DNA from: an uncultured Bacteroidota bacterium
GTDB taxonomy: Bacteria > Bacteroidota > Bacteroidia > B-17B0 > Aurantibacillaceae
Length of the DNA: 64,000 nt
Assembly (NCBI GenBank): GCA_903893815.1
Contig: CAITNS010000081.1
Coordinates: forward strand, 22,020 to 86,019
Direction: 5' to 3'
Both the position numbers and the translations under genes were made by a program. This document shows positions 18,362 to 28,281 of this stretch, piece by piece (the stretch's first letter is position 1; each line of letters starts with the position of its first letter). Below the pieces are notes generated by a model, which saw only the letters and a program-made list of their open reading frames with translations, searched no databases and had not been told where the DNA came from.

Positions 18362-19741
18362 TTACTTATACAATTCCACCTTCGTTTCGATATCCGACTT
18401 CACGGTGAACTTCTTTTCAATCGTATAAATAGAACCTTTTAAAGATTTCGCTCTCCACTCTATTCTATAATTACCTGGCTGTAAATAATAAACCTGAGAA
18501 GTTGTATTATTTAAATTACAAACCCACTCCAATTTCTTCGTGTCTTTATAAATACTGCCATCTCCATTATCCAAAGCCTTTACAGTTAGCATACCAGCAT
18601 TTGGTAATTCAATGAGTTTAGTTTGAGATTGAGCAACTGTAACTGCATTAATATATGTACGAGGCAGGGTTAGTATTTCTAAATCATAATTCCCTGTAAT
18701 ATATTTCTCCGTTGTATTCATTATCTGAACATTTAAAGTTTGCATGTTTCCGTTTGATTTACGAACGATACTTTTTATTTTTTCATTAAAATTATACACG
18801 CCTGATGGTCTTCTTAATTCAATAAATCCTTGCGGCGCATCAATAGGAATAATGGTATGTTTTCCTTGCGTTAATTTTACTTCTTTACTTTCGGTTGGCG
18901 GAATGGTATGTGCGACAACTTTGTAAGTTGGAAAATCATCTAAATACAAAGTATCTGGATTACCTTTTTGATTTAAGGTATGCATGTAATTATAAACATA
19001 ATTGCCCGTTGCGGTATTGTAAAACGTCATGTTTACATTCGTTTCTGTTGGCAACGATTTTGTATCTAATAAATTTACTTGCGACGATGTTTTATTTAAT
19101 TTTTGTTTAGAGATAATCGAACTAATATCTGTTACCAAGTTCGCATTATCAAAATCGTAGTAATCGCCTACACATTCAAAAGTTTTAATTTGTTCAACCG
19201 TTAAACCAATACCGATAATAAACGGTTTAAATACAATTCCCTTTTCCATTAATTTCATTCGGGCTTTGCATGGATCGCCTTCGCACTCTTCAATTCCATC
19301 TGTAATTAAAATAATCATGTTCACGGCTTTAGCATCTGGAAAATCATTTGCTGATTCGGTTAACGAATGCTCTATTGGTGTAATGCCAGTTGGTTTAGCT
19401 TCGGCAACTTTACTTTTAATAAATGCCACATTATTTTTCCCGAAAGGCACTACCAATTTAGAATCTTTGCAATCTCCTGGAGGATATTTTACTGTATGTC
19501 CATACATACGCAAAGCAAACTGAATGTTTTTTTGCTTGTTTAAACTATCCAAAAACTTGTAAAATAATTCTTTAGCGCCATTAATACGAGTGGTGTTTTT
19601 GTGTTTGGTTTTCATACTATTGCTAGCATCAAACACAAATAATACTCTCGTTAAAGAAGGTTCTGTTTTTTTTACTTGCCCACAAATAGATTGAGAACTT
19701 AATAAAACAACGCTAAAAATTATGAATCGAAGTAATTTCAT
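18362..19741 (-). CDS. Secreted VWA-domain protein
   Basis: This 459-residue protein has a signal peptide (to about residue 21) and a von Willebrand A domain at about 32-210. The metal-binding MIDAS motif is D38-A-S40-N-S42, with the T of KPTGITP and the D of ILITDGIEEC as likely further ligands. The remaining 240 residues are beta-rich and carry no recognised domain. A role in protein or surface binding in the periplasm or outside is inferred. It has no sorting domain, unlike its neighbours, and is transcribed separately from the CHU_C gene upstream. Confidence 0.85.
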   Translation of the reverse strand: MKLLRFIIFSVVLLSSQSICGQVKKTEPSLTRVLFVFDASNSMKTKHKNTTRINGAKELFYKFLDSLNKQKNIQFALRMYGHTVKYPPGDCKDSKLVVPFGKNNVAFIKSKVAEAKPTGITPIEHSLTESANDFPDAKAVNMIILITDGIEECEGDPCKARMKLMEKGIVFKPFIIGIGLTVEQIKTFECVGDYYDFDNANLVTDISSIISKQKLNKTSSQVNLLDTKSLPTETNVNMTFYNTATGNYVYNYMHTLNQKGNPDTLYLDDFPTYKVVAHTIPPTESKEVKLTQGKHTIIPIDAPQGFIELRRPSGVYNFNEKIKSIVRKSNGNMQTLNVQIMNTTEKYITGNYDLEILTLPRTYINAVTVAQSQTKLIELPNAGMLTVKALDNGDGSIYKDTKKLEWVCNLNNTTSQVYYLQPGNYRIEWRAKSLKGSIYTIEKKFTVKSDIETKVELYK

Positions 19742-19828
19742 TTAAATTATAACTTCAAATTTACACGAGGTTACAGTTTAAAACCGAAAGAAAATGGAAA
19801 CTTATTAAAAATACAATGCTAAGAAAGC

Positions 19829-21859
19829 CTAACGAATAATCGTTAAATGCCCTTTGAGCTGAATGTATTCGCCTCGAGCATTTTTGTATTCAATTAAATA
19901 CACATAAACATCATCTGTTGCTGCATCGCCTGTCCAACCTTCGGTGTCGCTTTGAGTTTCAAAAATTTTAACGCCATATCGGTTAAACACCATCACTTTA
20001 TAGTCTGTTTTTTCAACATATTGTGCCACTGGTAACCATACGCTATTAAGTCCTTTTGGTGCAAACGCATTAGGCACAAATACACTCACCTCAACATAAG
20101 CATCGGCAGGATTTGATTTTGCTTTATCCATAAAGCCATAAATGTTTCCTGCTCCTTCAACCGCTTCAACATAATAGGTAAATTTGCCTTGTGCGCTAAC
20201 AAAATCTTGAACATTATCAATATACATTTTAGTGCCAACGGGTACATTACTAATTGGTGTTGGATCAAAAACACCATTTACAGCTCGGTAAATATTAAAA
20301 GAAGATACTCCTCCGCTCCATTTAGTATAATCGTCCCAAGTTAAAGTATTATTAAAAATATTTTCTTTATCGTTGCTTACATGCAGCACAACCGACTTAG
20401 AAGTATCACTCCAAACCCCAGGATTATTACAATCATCTGCCGCTTGTATTTTATAGTAATAGTTTTTTTCAAGAGTTTTTACATTAACATCAGTATATGT
20501 TTGAGGCATTAAGGTCGAAGAAGCAACAAAGACTAATTTGGTAAAATTAACACCGTCTTCTGATTTGTAAATATTACATCCTTTAAATGGATTAGTTAAA
20601 TCAACGGTATATGTAATTTCCATTTGCTTGCTGCCTGTATTTACACTTACAGAATTAATATAAACATAGCTTGGACCTGGTAAACCTGTTGCGGTAAAAC
20701 AAGTTGTATTAGAACTCGCTGTAATGGTTAAATCATTGTTTCGAACTCTAACAAAATAACAATACACATCTCCAGGATTTAAACCTACATGTGAAAAAGA
20801 AGTACCCGTTGATGAACCAATTATAGCGAAAGTTCCTCCGTTTACAGAACAATACACATCATACTTTAAAATGCCCTTTGGTAAATTAGAATATGGAGTC
20901 CAAGCTAAACTAGCGGTTCGGGAACATAAATCATAAACTGGTGCAGTTAAAAATATTGTATTATAGGTTACACTTGGTATTGCATAGTTACCACAGCTAT
21001 CAACAGGCGAAATACAATAACCTAAAGACGAACTACCTGGTGAAGCACCAAGAACAGTATATGTTGTATTATTATAACCTTGAATGGTATCTATACCAGT
21101 TAATCCAGAACCGTTTGAGAAAAAAATCACATAACTATCTACATCTAAACTAGAGGATGGTTGCCAACCCATTACTACTTGTCCGGATGCATTAACAGAT
21201 ACAGAATCTACTATGATAATAGGTGGAGGTTGAATATTTTTACAAGTATCGCCTTTTATATTGGATACAGAAGTACATCCCGAAGCATCAGAAATTTCGA
21301 CTTTATAATTGTAAAATACTTTGCAACGGTAAATCGTGTCTTTGTAATTTAATTTATTACCAGTGTATATAGTTGTCCATGTGCCTGTTGGATACTCTCT
21401 TGAAAGTGTATAATTTGAAGAGGATGTTAGCAATAAAGGCGTATGCATCGCATTCCAATTTAAACTAGCAACTCCATTAACACTTGCTCCAGTCATATTT
21501 AAAAATATAGACTTTAATGTGTCTGAAGGAGTAGACGTTGATGTTCCAGCACTGCTAATGGTCACCACATAATAGTAATAAGATTGTGAACTGGTATTAG
21601 ATGGCGCATGAACAAAAGTGCTTTGTACGTATGAATTAACCGTACCTGCTAAACTAAATCCAACACCTGTAGGAGATGTCCAAATTTGATATTGTGTAAA
21701 TAAACCTCCTGGATCTGGCGGAATAATCCAAGATAAAGTAGTACTTGTTGGAGAAGTAACCGAAACACATCTTAAAACAGGAGCAGCTACTTGTGCTCCC
21801 AATTTTATATAGAAAAATACGTTTACGAATAATAAAAAATATAAAAGTCTTGTTTTCAA
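19829..21859 (-). CDS. Fibronectin-III-like surface protein with CHU_C (T9SS type B) C-terminus
   Basis: This 676-residue protein has a signal peptide (about 1-22) and several fibronectin type III-like repeats (SVTSPTSTTLSWIIPPDPGG, VNASGQVVMGWQPSSSLDVD, ASLAWTPYSNLPKG, NTLTWDDYTKWSGG). It ends in the gliding-motility-associated CHU_C domain at about 590-676 (SVFVPNAFAPKGLN..YKVMVFNRYGVKIFETQ..GHLTIIR). The C-terminal signal predicts type IX secretion and surface attachment or release. A carbohydrate- or surface-binding role is inferred. Confidence 0.88.
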   Translation of the reverse strand: MKTRLLYFLLFVNVFFYIKLGAQVAAPVLRCVSVTSPTSTTLSWIIPPDPGGLFTQYQIWTSPTGVGFSLAGTVNSYVQSTFVHAPSNTSSQSYYYYVVTISSAGTSTSTPSDTLKSIFLNMTGASVNGVASLNWNAMHTPLLLTSSSNYTLSREYPTGTWTTIYTGNKLNYKDTIYRCKVFYNYKVEISDASGCTSVSNIKGDTCKNIQPPPIIIVDSVSVNASGQVVMGWQPSSSLDVDSYVIFFSNGSGLTGIDTIQGYNNTTYTVLGASPGSSSLGYCISPVDSCGNYAIPSVTYNTIFLTAPVYDLCSRTASLAWTPYSNLPKGILKYDVYCSVNGGTFAIIGSSTGTSFSHVGLNPGDVYCYFVRVRNNDLTITASSNTTCFTATGLPGPSYVYINSVSVNTGSKQMEITYTVDLTNPFKGCNIYKSEDGVNFTKLVFVASSTLMPQTYTDVNVKTLEKNYYYKIQAADDCNNPGVWSDTSKSVVLHVSNDKENIFNNTLTWDDYTKWSGGVSSFNIYRAVNGVFDPTPISNVPVGTKMYIDNVQDFVSAQGKFTYYVEAVEGAGNIYGFMDKAKSNPADAYVEVSVFVPNAFAPKGLNSVWLPVAQYVEKTDYKVMVFNRYGVKIFETQSDTEGWTGDAATDDVYVYLIEYKNARGEYIQLKGHLTIIR

Positions 21860-21980
21860 AAAATGTAACTAAGCATTTGTTATTCAATTACAAAGGAACG
21901 AAAATCTAACCGTTTTAGTGTGTAAAAAAACATAAAACTATTAAAACAGCTATTTTAATGAGTAAGTCTTAAAAAAACGA

Positions 21981-21988
21981 TATTTTTG
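21981..21988 (+). promoter_or_regulatory. Candidate -7 element for thiolase
   Basis: TATTTTTG fits the Bacteroidota -7 consensus TAnnTTTG and lies 20 bp before the preferred thiolase ATG. The -33 element is not clear. Confidence 0.4.
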
Positions 21989-22008
21989 TGCTAATAAACT
22001 TAACCATT

Positions 22009-23214
22009 ATGCAACAAGCTTATATTATAAATGGCGTTAGAACTGCCATTGGAAATTTTGGAGGAACGCTTTCAACTGTTCGTACAGATGATTTAGCTGC
22101 TTTAGTTTTAAAAGAATTAATGTCAAAAAATCCGTCGGTTGATTTTAGTAAAGTGGTAGATGTTATAATGGGCTGTGCTAACCAAGCTGGAGAAGATAAT
22201 CGCAATGTAGCTCGTATGGCTTCATTAATGGCTGGTTTACCAATCACCGTTCCAGGTCAAACTATTAATCGTTTGTGTGCTTCAGGCTTAAGTGCTACCG
22301 TTGATGCAGCAAGATATATACAATTAGGCGAAGCAGATTTAATGATTTCTTCGGGTGTTGAAAATATGACTCGTGGACCATTAGTTATGAGTAAAGCAAG
22401 TTCAGCTTTTGGACGCGATCAACAATTATTTGATACAAGTTTTGGATGGCGTTTTATCAATCCAAAATTAAAAGAACAATATGGAGTTGATGCCATGGGC
22501 GAAACCGCTGAAAATGTTGCCGAAATGCATAAAATAAGTAGAGAAGACCAAGATGCTTTTGCTTTATGGAGTCAACAAAAAGCAGCTATTGCGATAGCTT
22601 CGGGTAGATTTGAAAAAGAAATTATTCCTATTGAAATTCCGCAAAAAAAAGGAGATGCTCTAATTTTTAAAACAGATGAATTTGCAAAAGTAAATACAAC
22701 AATTGAAGGTTTACAAAAATTAAAAGCGTCTTTTAGAAAAGACGGAACAGTAACAGCAGGCAATGCATCTGGATTAAATGATGGTGCTGCGGCTATTTTA
22801 TTAGCAAGCGAAAATGCAATAAAATCTTATAACTTAAAACCATTAGCGCGCATTGTGAGCAGTGCTGTGGTTGGTGTTGAACCTCGAATTATGGGATTAG
22901 GACCAGTTGAAGCAGCTAACTTAGCCTTAAAAAAAGCTGGTTTAACCTGGAATGACATCGACCTTATTGAATTAAACGAAGCTTTTGCAGCGCAAGCATT
23001 AGGCTGTACTCGTCAATGGAAATTAGATGATAATGATCCTCGTATCAATCCAAATGGTGGCGCTATTGCTTTAGGTCATCCATTAGGAATGAGTGGTGCC
23101 CGTATTATCAATTCAGCAGCTATCGAATTAAATCTTCAAAATAAAAAATACGCCTTAGCTACGATGTGTATTGGTGTTGGACAAGGTTACGCTACTATTA
23201 TCGAGAAAGCTTAA
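22009..23214 (+). CDS. Thiolase, PcaF/PaaJ-like acetyl-CoA C-acyltransferase
   Basis: This 401-residue thiolase cleaves or condenses 3-ketoacyl-CoA with CoA or acetyl-CoA. The start is the ATG at 22009; a GTG 21 bp upstream overlaps the candidate -7 element and gives an atypical head. The nucleophile is C90 (INRLCASG); the general bases are H357 (GGAIALGHPLG) and C387 (MCIGVGQG). GCANQAGEDNRNVARMA is typical of 3-oxoadipyl-CoA thiolases, but general beta-oxidation is equally possible because no aromatic-degradation genes are nearby. The cysteine desulfurase start touches its stop. Confidence 0.9.
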   Translation: MQQAYIINGVRTAIGNFGGTLSTVRTDDLAALVLKELMSKNPSVDFSKVVDVIMGCANQAGEDNRNVARMASLMAGLPITVPGQTINRLCASGLSATVDAARYIQLGEADLMISSGVENMTRGPLVMSKASSAFGRDQQLFDTSFGWRFINPKLKEQYGVDAMGETAENVAEMHKISREDQDAFALWSQQKAAIAIASGRFEKEIIPIEIPQKKGDALIFKTDEFAKVNTTIEGLQKLKASFRKDGTVTAGNASGLNDGAAAILLASENAIKSYNLKPLARIVSSAVVGVEPRIMGLGPVEAANLALKKAGLTWNDIDLIELNEAFAAQALGCTRQWKLDDNDPRINPNGGAIALGHPLGMSGARIINSAAIELNLQNKKYALATMCIGVGQGYATIIEKA

Positions 23215-24342
23215 ATGATTTACCTCGATTATAACGCCACAACCCCAGTAGATGAAAGAGTATTAGCAGAAATGCTTCCGTTTTTTACTGAGCATTTTGG
23301 GAATGCAAATAGTAATACACATCCTTTTGGCTGGTATGCGCAAGGTGCTGTTGAAAAAGCACGACAACAAGTAGCCAATTTTATTGGCGCAGAAAGTTCT
23401 GAAATCATCTTTACTTCAGGAGCTACCGAAGCTATAAATATGGCTTTTAAAGGGGTTTTTGAAGCATACCAATCAAAAGGCAATCATATCATTACATGTA
23501 AAACCGAACATAAAGCGGTTTTAGATACTTGCGCTTATTTAGAAGAAAAAGGGGCAATTGTCACTTATCTTAACGTCGACAGAGAAGGTCGAATTGATTT
23601 GGATGAACTGAAAGAAAGCTTTACTGATAAAACCATTTTAGTAGCAATTATGGCTGCTAATAATGAAACTGGTGTATTACAGGACTTAGAAAAAATTGCA
23701 GAAATTACTCACCAACATAACACTATTTTTTTTAGTGATACAACTCAACTAGCTGGCAAACTCCCTATTGATGTGAATGAAATGGGATTGGATTTATGCT
23801 GTATTTCGGCTCATAAACTATACGGTCCAAAAGGAGTTGGCGCATTATATGTTCGTCGTAAAAATCCTAGAGTGAGTTTAATTCCTTTATTTCATGGTGG
23901 CGGACACGAGAACAACAAACGTAGCGGCACTTTAAATGTTACTGGAATTGTTGGTTTAGGCAAGGCCTCTGAAATTGCTAAAAACGATTTTTGGGATAAT
24001 AATATGAATATCTCAAAAGTGAGAGGTTATTTAGAACATCAATTACTTGAAATACCTAACTTAACAATCAATGGATCAACCAAATACAGACTTTACAATA
24101 CTTCAAATCTTTACTTTCCAAAATTAAAAGACGGAAGTAGTGTATTTTCACACATTAAAAATCAGTATGCTGTTTCTTTAGGTTCTGCATGCAATTCTGC
24201 AAATGCCGAGTCTTCTCATGTTTTAATGGCAATGGGTTTAAATAAAGAAGAATCGAATAATTGTGTTCGATTTTCTTTTGGTAAAAAAAGCCAAAAACAA
24301 GAAGTTGAAAAATTAGCAGAATTAATCTTGTCGCTTTATTAA
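23215..24342 (+). CDS. Cysteine desulfurase (NifS/IscS family)
   Basis: This 375-residue PLP enzyme releases sulfur from cysteine for iron-sulfur clusters or thio-modification. The Schiff-base lysine is K201 (SAHKLYGPKG) and the persulfide cysteine is C326 (LGSACNSAN). The start MIYLDYNATTPVDERV is classic. The active-site loop and a short C-terminus resemble the IscS/NifS group, and the dedicated partner iscU is not nearby. It begins directly after the thiolase stop, so the two are likely co-transcribed. Confidence 0.93.
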   Translation: MIYLDYNATTPVDERVLAEMLPFFTEHFGNANSNTHPFGWYAQGAVEKARQQVANFIGAESSEIIFTSGATEAINMAFKGVFEAYQSKGNHIITCKTEHKAVLDTCAYLEEKGAIVTYLNVDREGRIDLDELKESFTDKTILVAIMAANNETGVLQDLEKIAEITHQHNTIFFSDTTQLAGKLPIDVNEMGLDLCCISAHKLYGPKGVGALYVRRKNPRVSLIPLFHGGGHENNKRSGTLNVTGIVGLGKASEIAKNDFWDNNMNISKVRGYLEHQLLEIPNLTINGSTKYRLYNTSNLYFPKLKDGSSVFSHIKNQYAVSLGSACNSANAESSHVLMAMGLNKEESNNCVRFSFGKKSQKQEVEKLAELILSLY

Positions 24343-24427
24343 TAGCTTTCCTCTCAGAAATTAGTCTTTACATCCCCTAAAACGAATTACAAACTATAAA
24401 ATGTTCATTATTAACATTTTAACAATC

Positions 24428-24458
24428 TTGATTTTTGACTTTTTATAGCTTATCTTTG
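24428..24458 (+). promoter_or_regulatory. Bacteroidota-type promoter of the desaturase
   Basis: TTG (24428-24430) is followed after 20 nt by TATCTTTG (24451-24458), fitting TTTG-N17-23-TAnnTTTG. The ATG lies 26 bp further. Just upstream, AAAATGTT and AACATTTT (24398-24405 and 24413-24420) form an inverted repeat that may be an operator. Confidence 0.6.
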
Positions 24459-24483
24459 ACACTCTAACACAAAAACAACAACA

Positions 24484-25584
24484 ATGAGTACCCAAACAAT
24501 TAGATTCAACAACGCAAACCGTTCCTTTTATAACACCGCAAAAAAAAGAGTAGACGATTACTTCAAAGAAAACAATCTTTCACGTTACGGAAATGCTCAA
24601 ATGGTAATAAAATCCATTTTTATGTTTGCTCTGTATTTTACCCCTTTCATTTTACTGATATTTAATGTATTCGATAATTTATGGTTACAATCCTTATTAT
24701 GTGTACTGATGGGATTTGGTATGAGCGGAATTGGTTTATCTATTATGCATGATGCCAACCACGGTTCTTATGCAAGAAATGCAAAACTAAACGCTTTAAT
24801 GTGCCGCAGTATGAATTTTATTGGAGGTAGTTCTTTAAACTGGCAATTGCAGCACAACAATCTTCATCATACATATACTAATATTGAAGGCCATGATGAA
24901 GATATTGCGCCTCCAGGATTTTTAAGATTTTCGCCTCATGCTGACTATAAAAAAATTCATAAATTCCAGTATTTATACGCTTGGTTTTTTTACGGCCTGA
25001 TGACAATTATGTGGGCTACTACAAAAGATTTTCAGCAATTAGCTCGATATAATAAAATGGGCTTACTAGCTATTAAAAAGACGACTTTTAAAAAGGAATT
25101 ATACTTATTGATTTTAAATAAAATGTTTTATTTAGGATACAGTTTAGGATTACCTTTATTAATTATGGAAAGTCCGTGGTATCAAATTTTAACAGGTTGG
25201 GCCATAATGCATTTTACATGCGGAATGATATTAGCCTTAATATTTCAACCAGCGCATGTGATTGACTTAACTGAATTTCCATTACCAGATAATACAGGAA
25301 ATATGGAAGATGATTGGGCAGCACATCAATTAAAAACTACCACCAACTTCGCTCAAAAAAGTTGGTTTTTCTCCTGGTTTGTAGGTGGCCTAAATTTTCA
25401 GGTAGAACATCATTTATTCCCAAATATTTGTCATGTTCACTACAAAAAATTAGCTCCAATTATTGAACAAACTGCAAAAGAATTTAATTTACCTTATCAT
25501 ACTAAAAAAACTTTTGTTGGCGCTGTTGCAGCTCATGCAAAACTATTGTACCTATTAGGGCAGCCAAGTCCAAAGTTGGCATAA
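24484..25584 (+). CDS. Membrane fatty-acid (acyl-CoA/lipid) desaturase
   Basis: This 366-residue integral membrane di-iron desaturase has all three histidine boxes: H89-DANH93, H124-NNLHH129 and QVEHH (H309-H310). The third box begins with Q, as in front-end (delta-6-like) desaturases, but no cytochrome b5 domain is fused. Hydrophobic pairs near 45-90 and 165-250 form the membrane part. It introduces double bases of unsaturation into membrane acyl chains, with position unknown. It has its own promoter and a strong terminator. Confidence 0.9.
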   Translation: MSTQTIRFNNANRSFYNTAKKRVDDYFKENNLSRYGNAQMVIKSIFMFALYFTPFILLIFNVFDNLWLQSLLCVLMGFGMSGIGLSIMHDANHGSYARNAKLNALMCRSMNFIGGSSLNWQLQHNNLHHTYTNIEGHDEDIAPPGFLRFSPHADYKKIHKFQYLYAWFFYGLMTIMWATTKDFQQLARYNKMGLLAIKKTTFKKELYLLILNKMFYLGYSLGLPLLIMESPWYQILTGWAIMHFTCGMILALIFQPAHVIDLTEFPLPDNTGNMEDDWAAHQLKTTTNFAQKSWFFSWFVGGLNFQVEHHLFPNICHVHYKKLAPIIEQTAKEFNLPYHTKKTFVGAVAAHAKLLYLLGQPSPKLA

Positions 25585-25605
25585 TTACTTAACAAATCAT
25601 TGTTT

Positions 25606-25636
25606 AAAATGCAGACTCATACAGTCTGCATTTTTT
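25606..25636 (+). terminator. Terminator after the desaturase
   Basis: AAAATGCAGACT (25606-25617) pairs with AGTCTGCATTTT (25623-25634) around a five-base loop and is followed by a T-run. Confidence 0.9.
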
Positions 25637-25678
25637 GTTTAAAAACACTTACTTCGTATAAATAAAAACAGTTCAATT

Positions 25679-27046
25679 ATGCGCGTTCATTTAATTGCAA
25701 TAGGCGGAAGTGCCATGCACAATATGGCTTTAGCTTTACACGAAAAAGGCTTTAATGTTACCGGTAGTGATGATGAAATTAATGAACCCTCAAAAACTCG
25801 TTTAAAAAATGTGGGTATTTTACCTGAAGAAATTGGTTGGTTTCCTGAAAAATTAACGAGCGATATTGACGCTGTAATTTTAGGAATGCATGCTCGTGAA
25901 GATAATCCTGAATTAATTAAAGCTAAAGAATTGGGATTAAAAGTATATTCTTATCCCGAATATATTTATGAAGCTACAAAAGATAAAACACGTGTAGTAA
26001 TCGGCGGTAGTCATGGAAAAACGACAATTACCGCCATGATTTTACATGTTTTGAATTTTCATAAAATTGACACAGATTATTTAGTGGGTGCACAGTTGGA
26101 AGGTTTTAATACCATGGTAAAATTAACTAAAGAAGCACCGATTGCTATTATTGAAGGCGATGAATATTTAGCATCACCTATTGACCGCCGACCGAAATTT
26201 CATTTATATAAACCAAATGTAGCTATACTAAGTGGCATTGCCTGGGACCACATAAATGTCTTTCCAACCTTTGAAAATTATGTAAATCAGTTTGAAATAT
26301 TTGTTAATTTAATTGAACCTAATGGAAGTTTAATTTATTGTAATGAAGATTCAGAATTACAAAAAGTAGCAGCTAATTCTGGTTTATCAAACAACATCAC
26401 TAAAACCCCCTATTCTATTCCAACACATCGTATAGAAAATGGAACTACCATTCTAGAGGACAAAAAACGAGAAATTCCCTTGCAAATATTCGGAAACCAT
26501 AATTTAATGAACTTAAATGGAGCTCATTTAGTATGTAACAAATTAGGCTTAACTGATACTCAATTTTACGAAGCTATTCAATCTTTTAAAGGTGCTGCCA
26601 AACGTTTAGAACTAGTTTCTAAAACGGATAGCTTTGCTTTTTATAAAGATTTTGCTCATTCTCCATCTAAATTAAAAGCTACTACACAAGCTACCAAGCA
26701 ACAGTTTACTAATCGTAAAATCTTAGCGTGTATGGAACTACATACATTCAGTAGTCTTAATGAAACTTTTTTAGCAGAATATGACGGAGCTATGAATGAT
26801 GCTGATGAAGCTATTGTTTACTTTAATCCTCATACTATTGCCCATAAAAAACTAAAGCCAATTACCGAAGAACAAGTGCTAAATTACTTTAATCGCAAAG
26901 ATTTAAAAGTATTTACAGATAGTAACATTTTAGTAACTTATCTTAAAACTAAATCATTAAAAAACCACGTACTTTTGATGATGAGTTCAGGTAACTTTGA
27001 TGGCATTGATTTTAAACAATTATCAACTGAATTAAACCTGAATTAA
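25679..27046 (+). CDS. mpl: UDP-N-acetylmuramate:L-Ala-gamma-D-Glu-meso-DAP ligase
   Basis: This 455-residue Mur ligase joins recovered murein tripeptide to UDP-MurNAc in cell-wall recycling. The N-terminal Rossmann part (VHLIAIGGSAMHNMALAL) is followed by the ATP loop GSHGKTT (110-116), IEGDEYLASPIDRRPKF, the ligase centre (GNHNLMNLNGA) and the C-terminal domain (YKDFAHSPSKLKAT). IIEGDEYxxxxxDxRPKF and AHHP-like AHSPSK are Mpl rather than MurC features. It leads into the polysaccharide genes only 4 bp downstream. Confidence 0.92.
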   Translation: MRVHLIAIGGSAMHNMALALHEKGFNVTGSDDEINEPSKTRLKNVGILPEEIGWFPEKLTSDIDAVILGMHAREDNPELIKAKELGLKVYSYPEYIYEATKDKTRVVIGGSHGKTTITAMILHVLNFHKIDTDYLVGAQLEGFNTMVKLTKEAPIAIIEGDEYLASPIDRRPKFHLYKPNVAILSGIAWDHINVFPTFENYVNQFEIFVNLIEPNGSLIYCNEDSELQKVAANSGLSNNITKTPYSIPTHRIENGTTILEDKKREIPLQIFGNHNLMNLNGAHLVCNKLGLTDTQFYEAIQSFKGAAKRLELVSKTDSFAFYKDFAHSPSKLKATTQATKQQFTNRKILACMELHTFSSLNETFLAEYDGAMNDADEAIVYFNPHTIAHKKLKPITEEQVLNYFNRKDLKVFTDSNILVTYLKTKSLKNHVLLMMSSGNFDGIDFKQLSTELNLN

Positions 27047-27050
27047 TATT

Positions 27051-28232
27051 TTGATTAAAGTCCTTCGTATCATTAACCGTTTTAACATTGGCGGCATTAC
27101 ATATAATGTTAGTTATCTTTCTAAGTATTTAGAAGACGATTTTGAAACGCTTTTGGTAGGTGGGCCAGAGGAAGAAGGTGAAGACAGTTCTTTATATATA
27201 CCTGAAGGTTTAGGATTAAAGCCAAGAGTTTTACACGAATTTCAAAGAGAAATTAATTTAAAAAGCGATTACAAAGCTTATAAAGAAATTAAAAAAATAA
27301 TACGAGAATTTAAGCCTGACATAGTTCATACTCATGCTTCAAAAGCTGGAGCCATTGGACGATTAGCTGCAATAGATTGTAATGTTCCTATTATAGTACA
27401 TACTTATCATGGACATGTATTTCATTCTTATTTTGGTAAACTAAAAACCGCTTTTTACAAAACCATCGAAAGATATTTAGCGAAACATTCAACCGCTATT
27501 GTTGCCATCAGTAATAAGCAAAAGCAAGAATTGTCGAAAACCTTTGAAATTGCGCCTGAAAATAAAATCCACGTAGTTCCATTAGGTTTTGATTTAACTA
27601 AGTTTACTTTAAATAAAGAATCAAATCGAAAAGAGTTTAGAGAGAAATATAACTTAAAGGGTGACCAACTTGCTATAGGTATCATCGGAAGATTAGCGCC
27701 TATTAAAAACCATAGTTTGTTTATAGAATCTATTGCTCACCTAAAGCATAAAGGAATCAAGAATTTTAAAGCCTTTATTATTGGCGATGGAGATACGCGA
27801 GATGCGATTACAGAGGCCTGCAAGCAGTTTAATGTATCTTGGTCAAAAAATCCGAGCGATAGTGTAGACCTTATTTTCACCTCATGGATTACTAATGTTG
27901 AATGGGCATTGCATGGTTTGGATATAGTGACATTGACTTCTTTGAACGAAGGAACTCCCGTTAGTATTATTGAGGCGCAAGCAGCAGGGAAATACGTGGT
28001 TTCAACCAATGTGGGCGGAATTGAAGACGTTTTACATCCGGAATGCGGTTTATTATCTGAATTAAACGATAAAACTTCCTTTTTCGATAATTTATATAAA
28101 GCTTGTACCCAAAAAGAGCAATTGCAAAAATCAGCTGAAAAGGGCGAAATATGGGCGCTTTCTAAATTTAGTTATATACGATTAGTCGATGATATGAGAC
28201 ATTTATACGCTCAATTATTAAAAAGCGCATGA
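27051..28232 (+). CDS. Glycosyltransferase family 4
   Basis: This 393-residue GT-B glycosyltransferase has the N-terminal acceptor domain (VLRIINRFNIGGITYNVSYL, HTHASKAGAIGRLAA) and the C-terminal nucleotide-sugar domain (IGIIGRLAPIKNHSLFIES, SLNEGTPVSIIEAQAAGKYVVSTNVGG with the EX7E glutamates). It starts with TTG at 27051; no ATG fits the family N-terminus. It probably acts in surface polysaccharide assembly together with the export genes that follow after 49 bp under a separate promoter. Sugar specificity is unknown. Confidence 0.88.
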   Translation: MIKVLRIINRFNIGGITYNVSYLSKYLEDDFETLLVGGPEEEGEDSSLYIPEGLGLKPRVLHEFQREINLKSDYKAYKEIKKIIREFKPDIVHTHASKAGAIGRLAAIDCNVPIIVHTYHGHVFHSYFGKLKTAFYKTIERYLAKHSTAIVAISNKQKQELSKTFEIAPENKIHVVPLGFDLTKFTLNKESNRKEFREKYNLKGDQLAIGIIGRLAPIKNHSLFIESIAHLKHKGIKNFKAFIIGDGDTRDAITEACKQFNVSWSKNPSDSVDLIFTSWITNVEWALHGLDIVTLTSLNEGTPVSIIEAQAAGKYVVSTNVGGIEDVLHPECGLLSELNDKTSFFDNLYKACTQKEQLQKSAEKGEIWALSKFSYIRLVDDMRHLYAQLLKSA

Positions 28233-28235
28233 TTT

Positions 28236-28264
28236 TTGATATTAAGGGATAAATTTTAACTTTG
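28236..28264 (+). promoter_or_regulatory. Promoter of the polysaccharide export operon
   Basis: TTG (28236-28238, in a T-run) and TAACTTTG (28257-28264) are spaced by 18 nt, matching the Bacteroidota consensus. The ATG is 17 bp downstream. Confidence 0.6.
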
Positions 28265-28281
28265 TGATATAATATATAACT

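Noticed and set aside
18245..18442. 65-residue ORF after the T9SS gene
   Set aside because: Most of it is dispersed repeat copy 2 and the rest is antisense to the VWA gene; no protein-like features.
19756..19763. TAAATTTG on the minus strand before the VWA gene as a promoter
   Set aside because: It matches the -7 box but has no -33 partner at the right distance, and such 8-mers are frequent in this AT-rich DNA.
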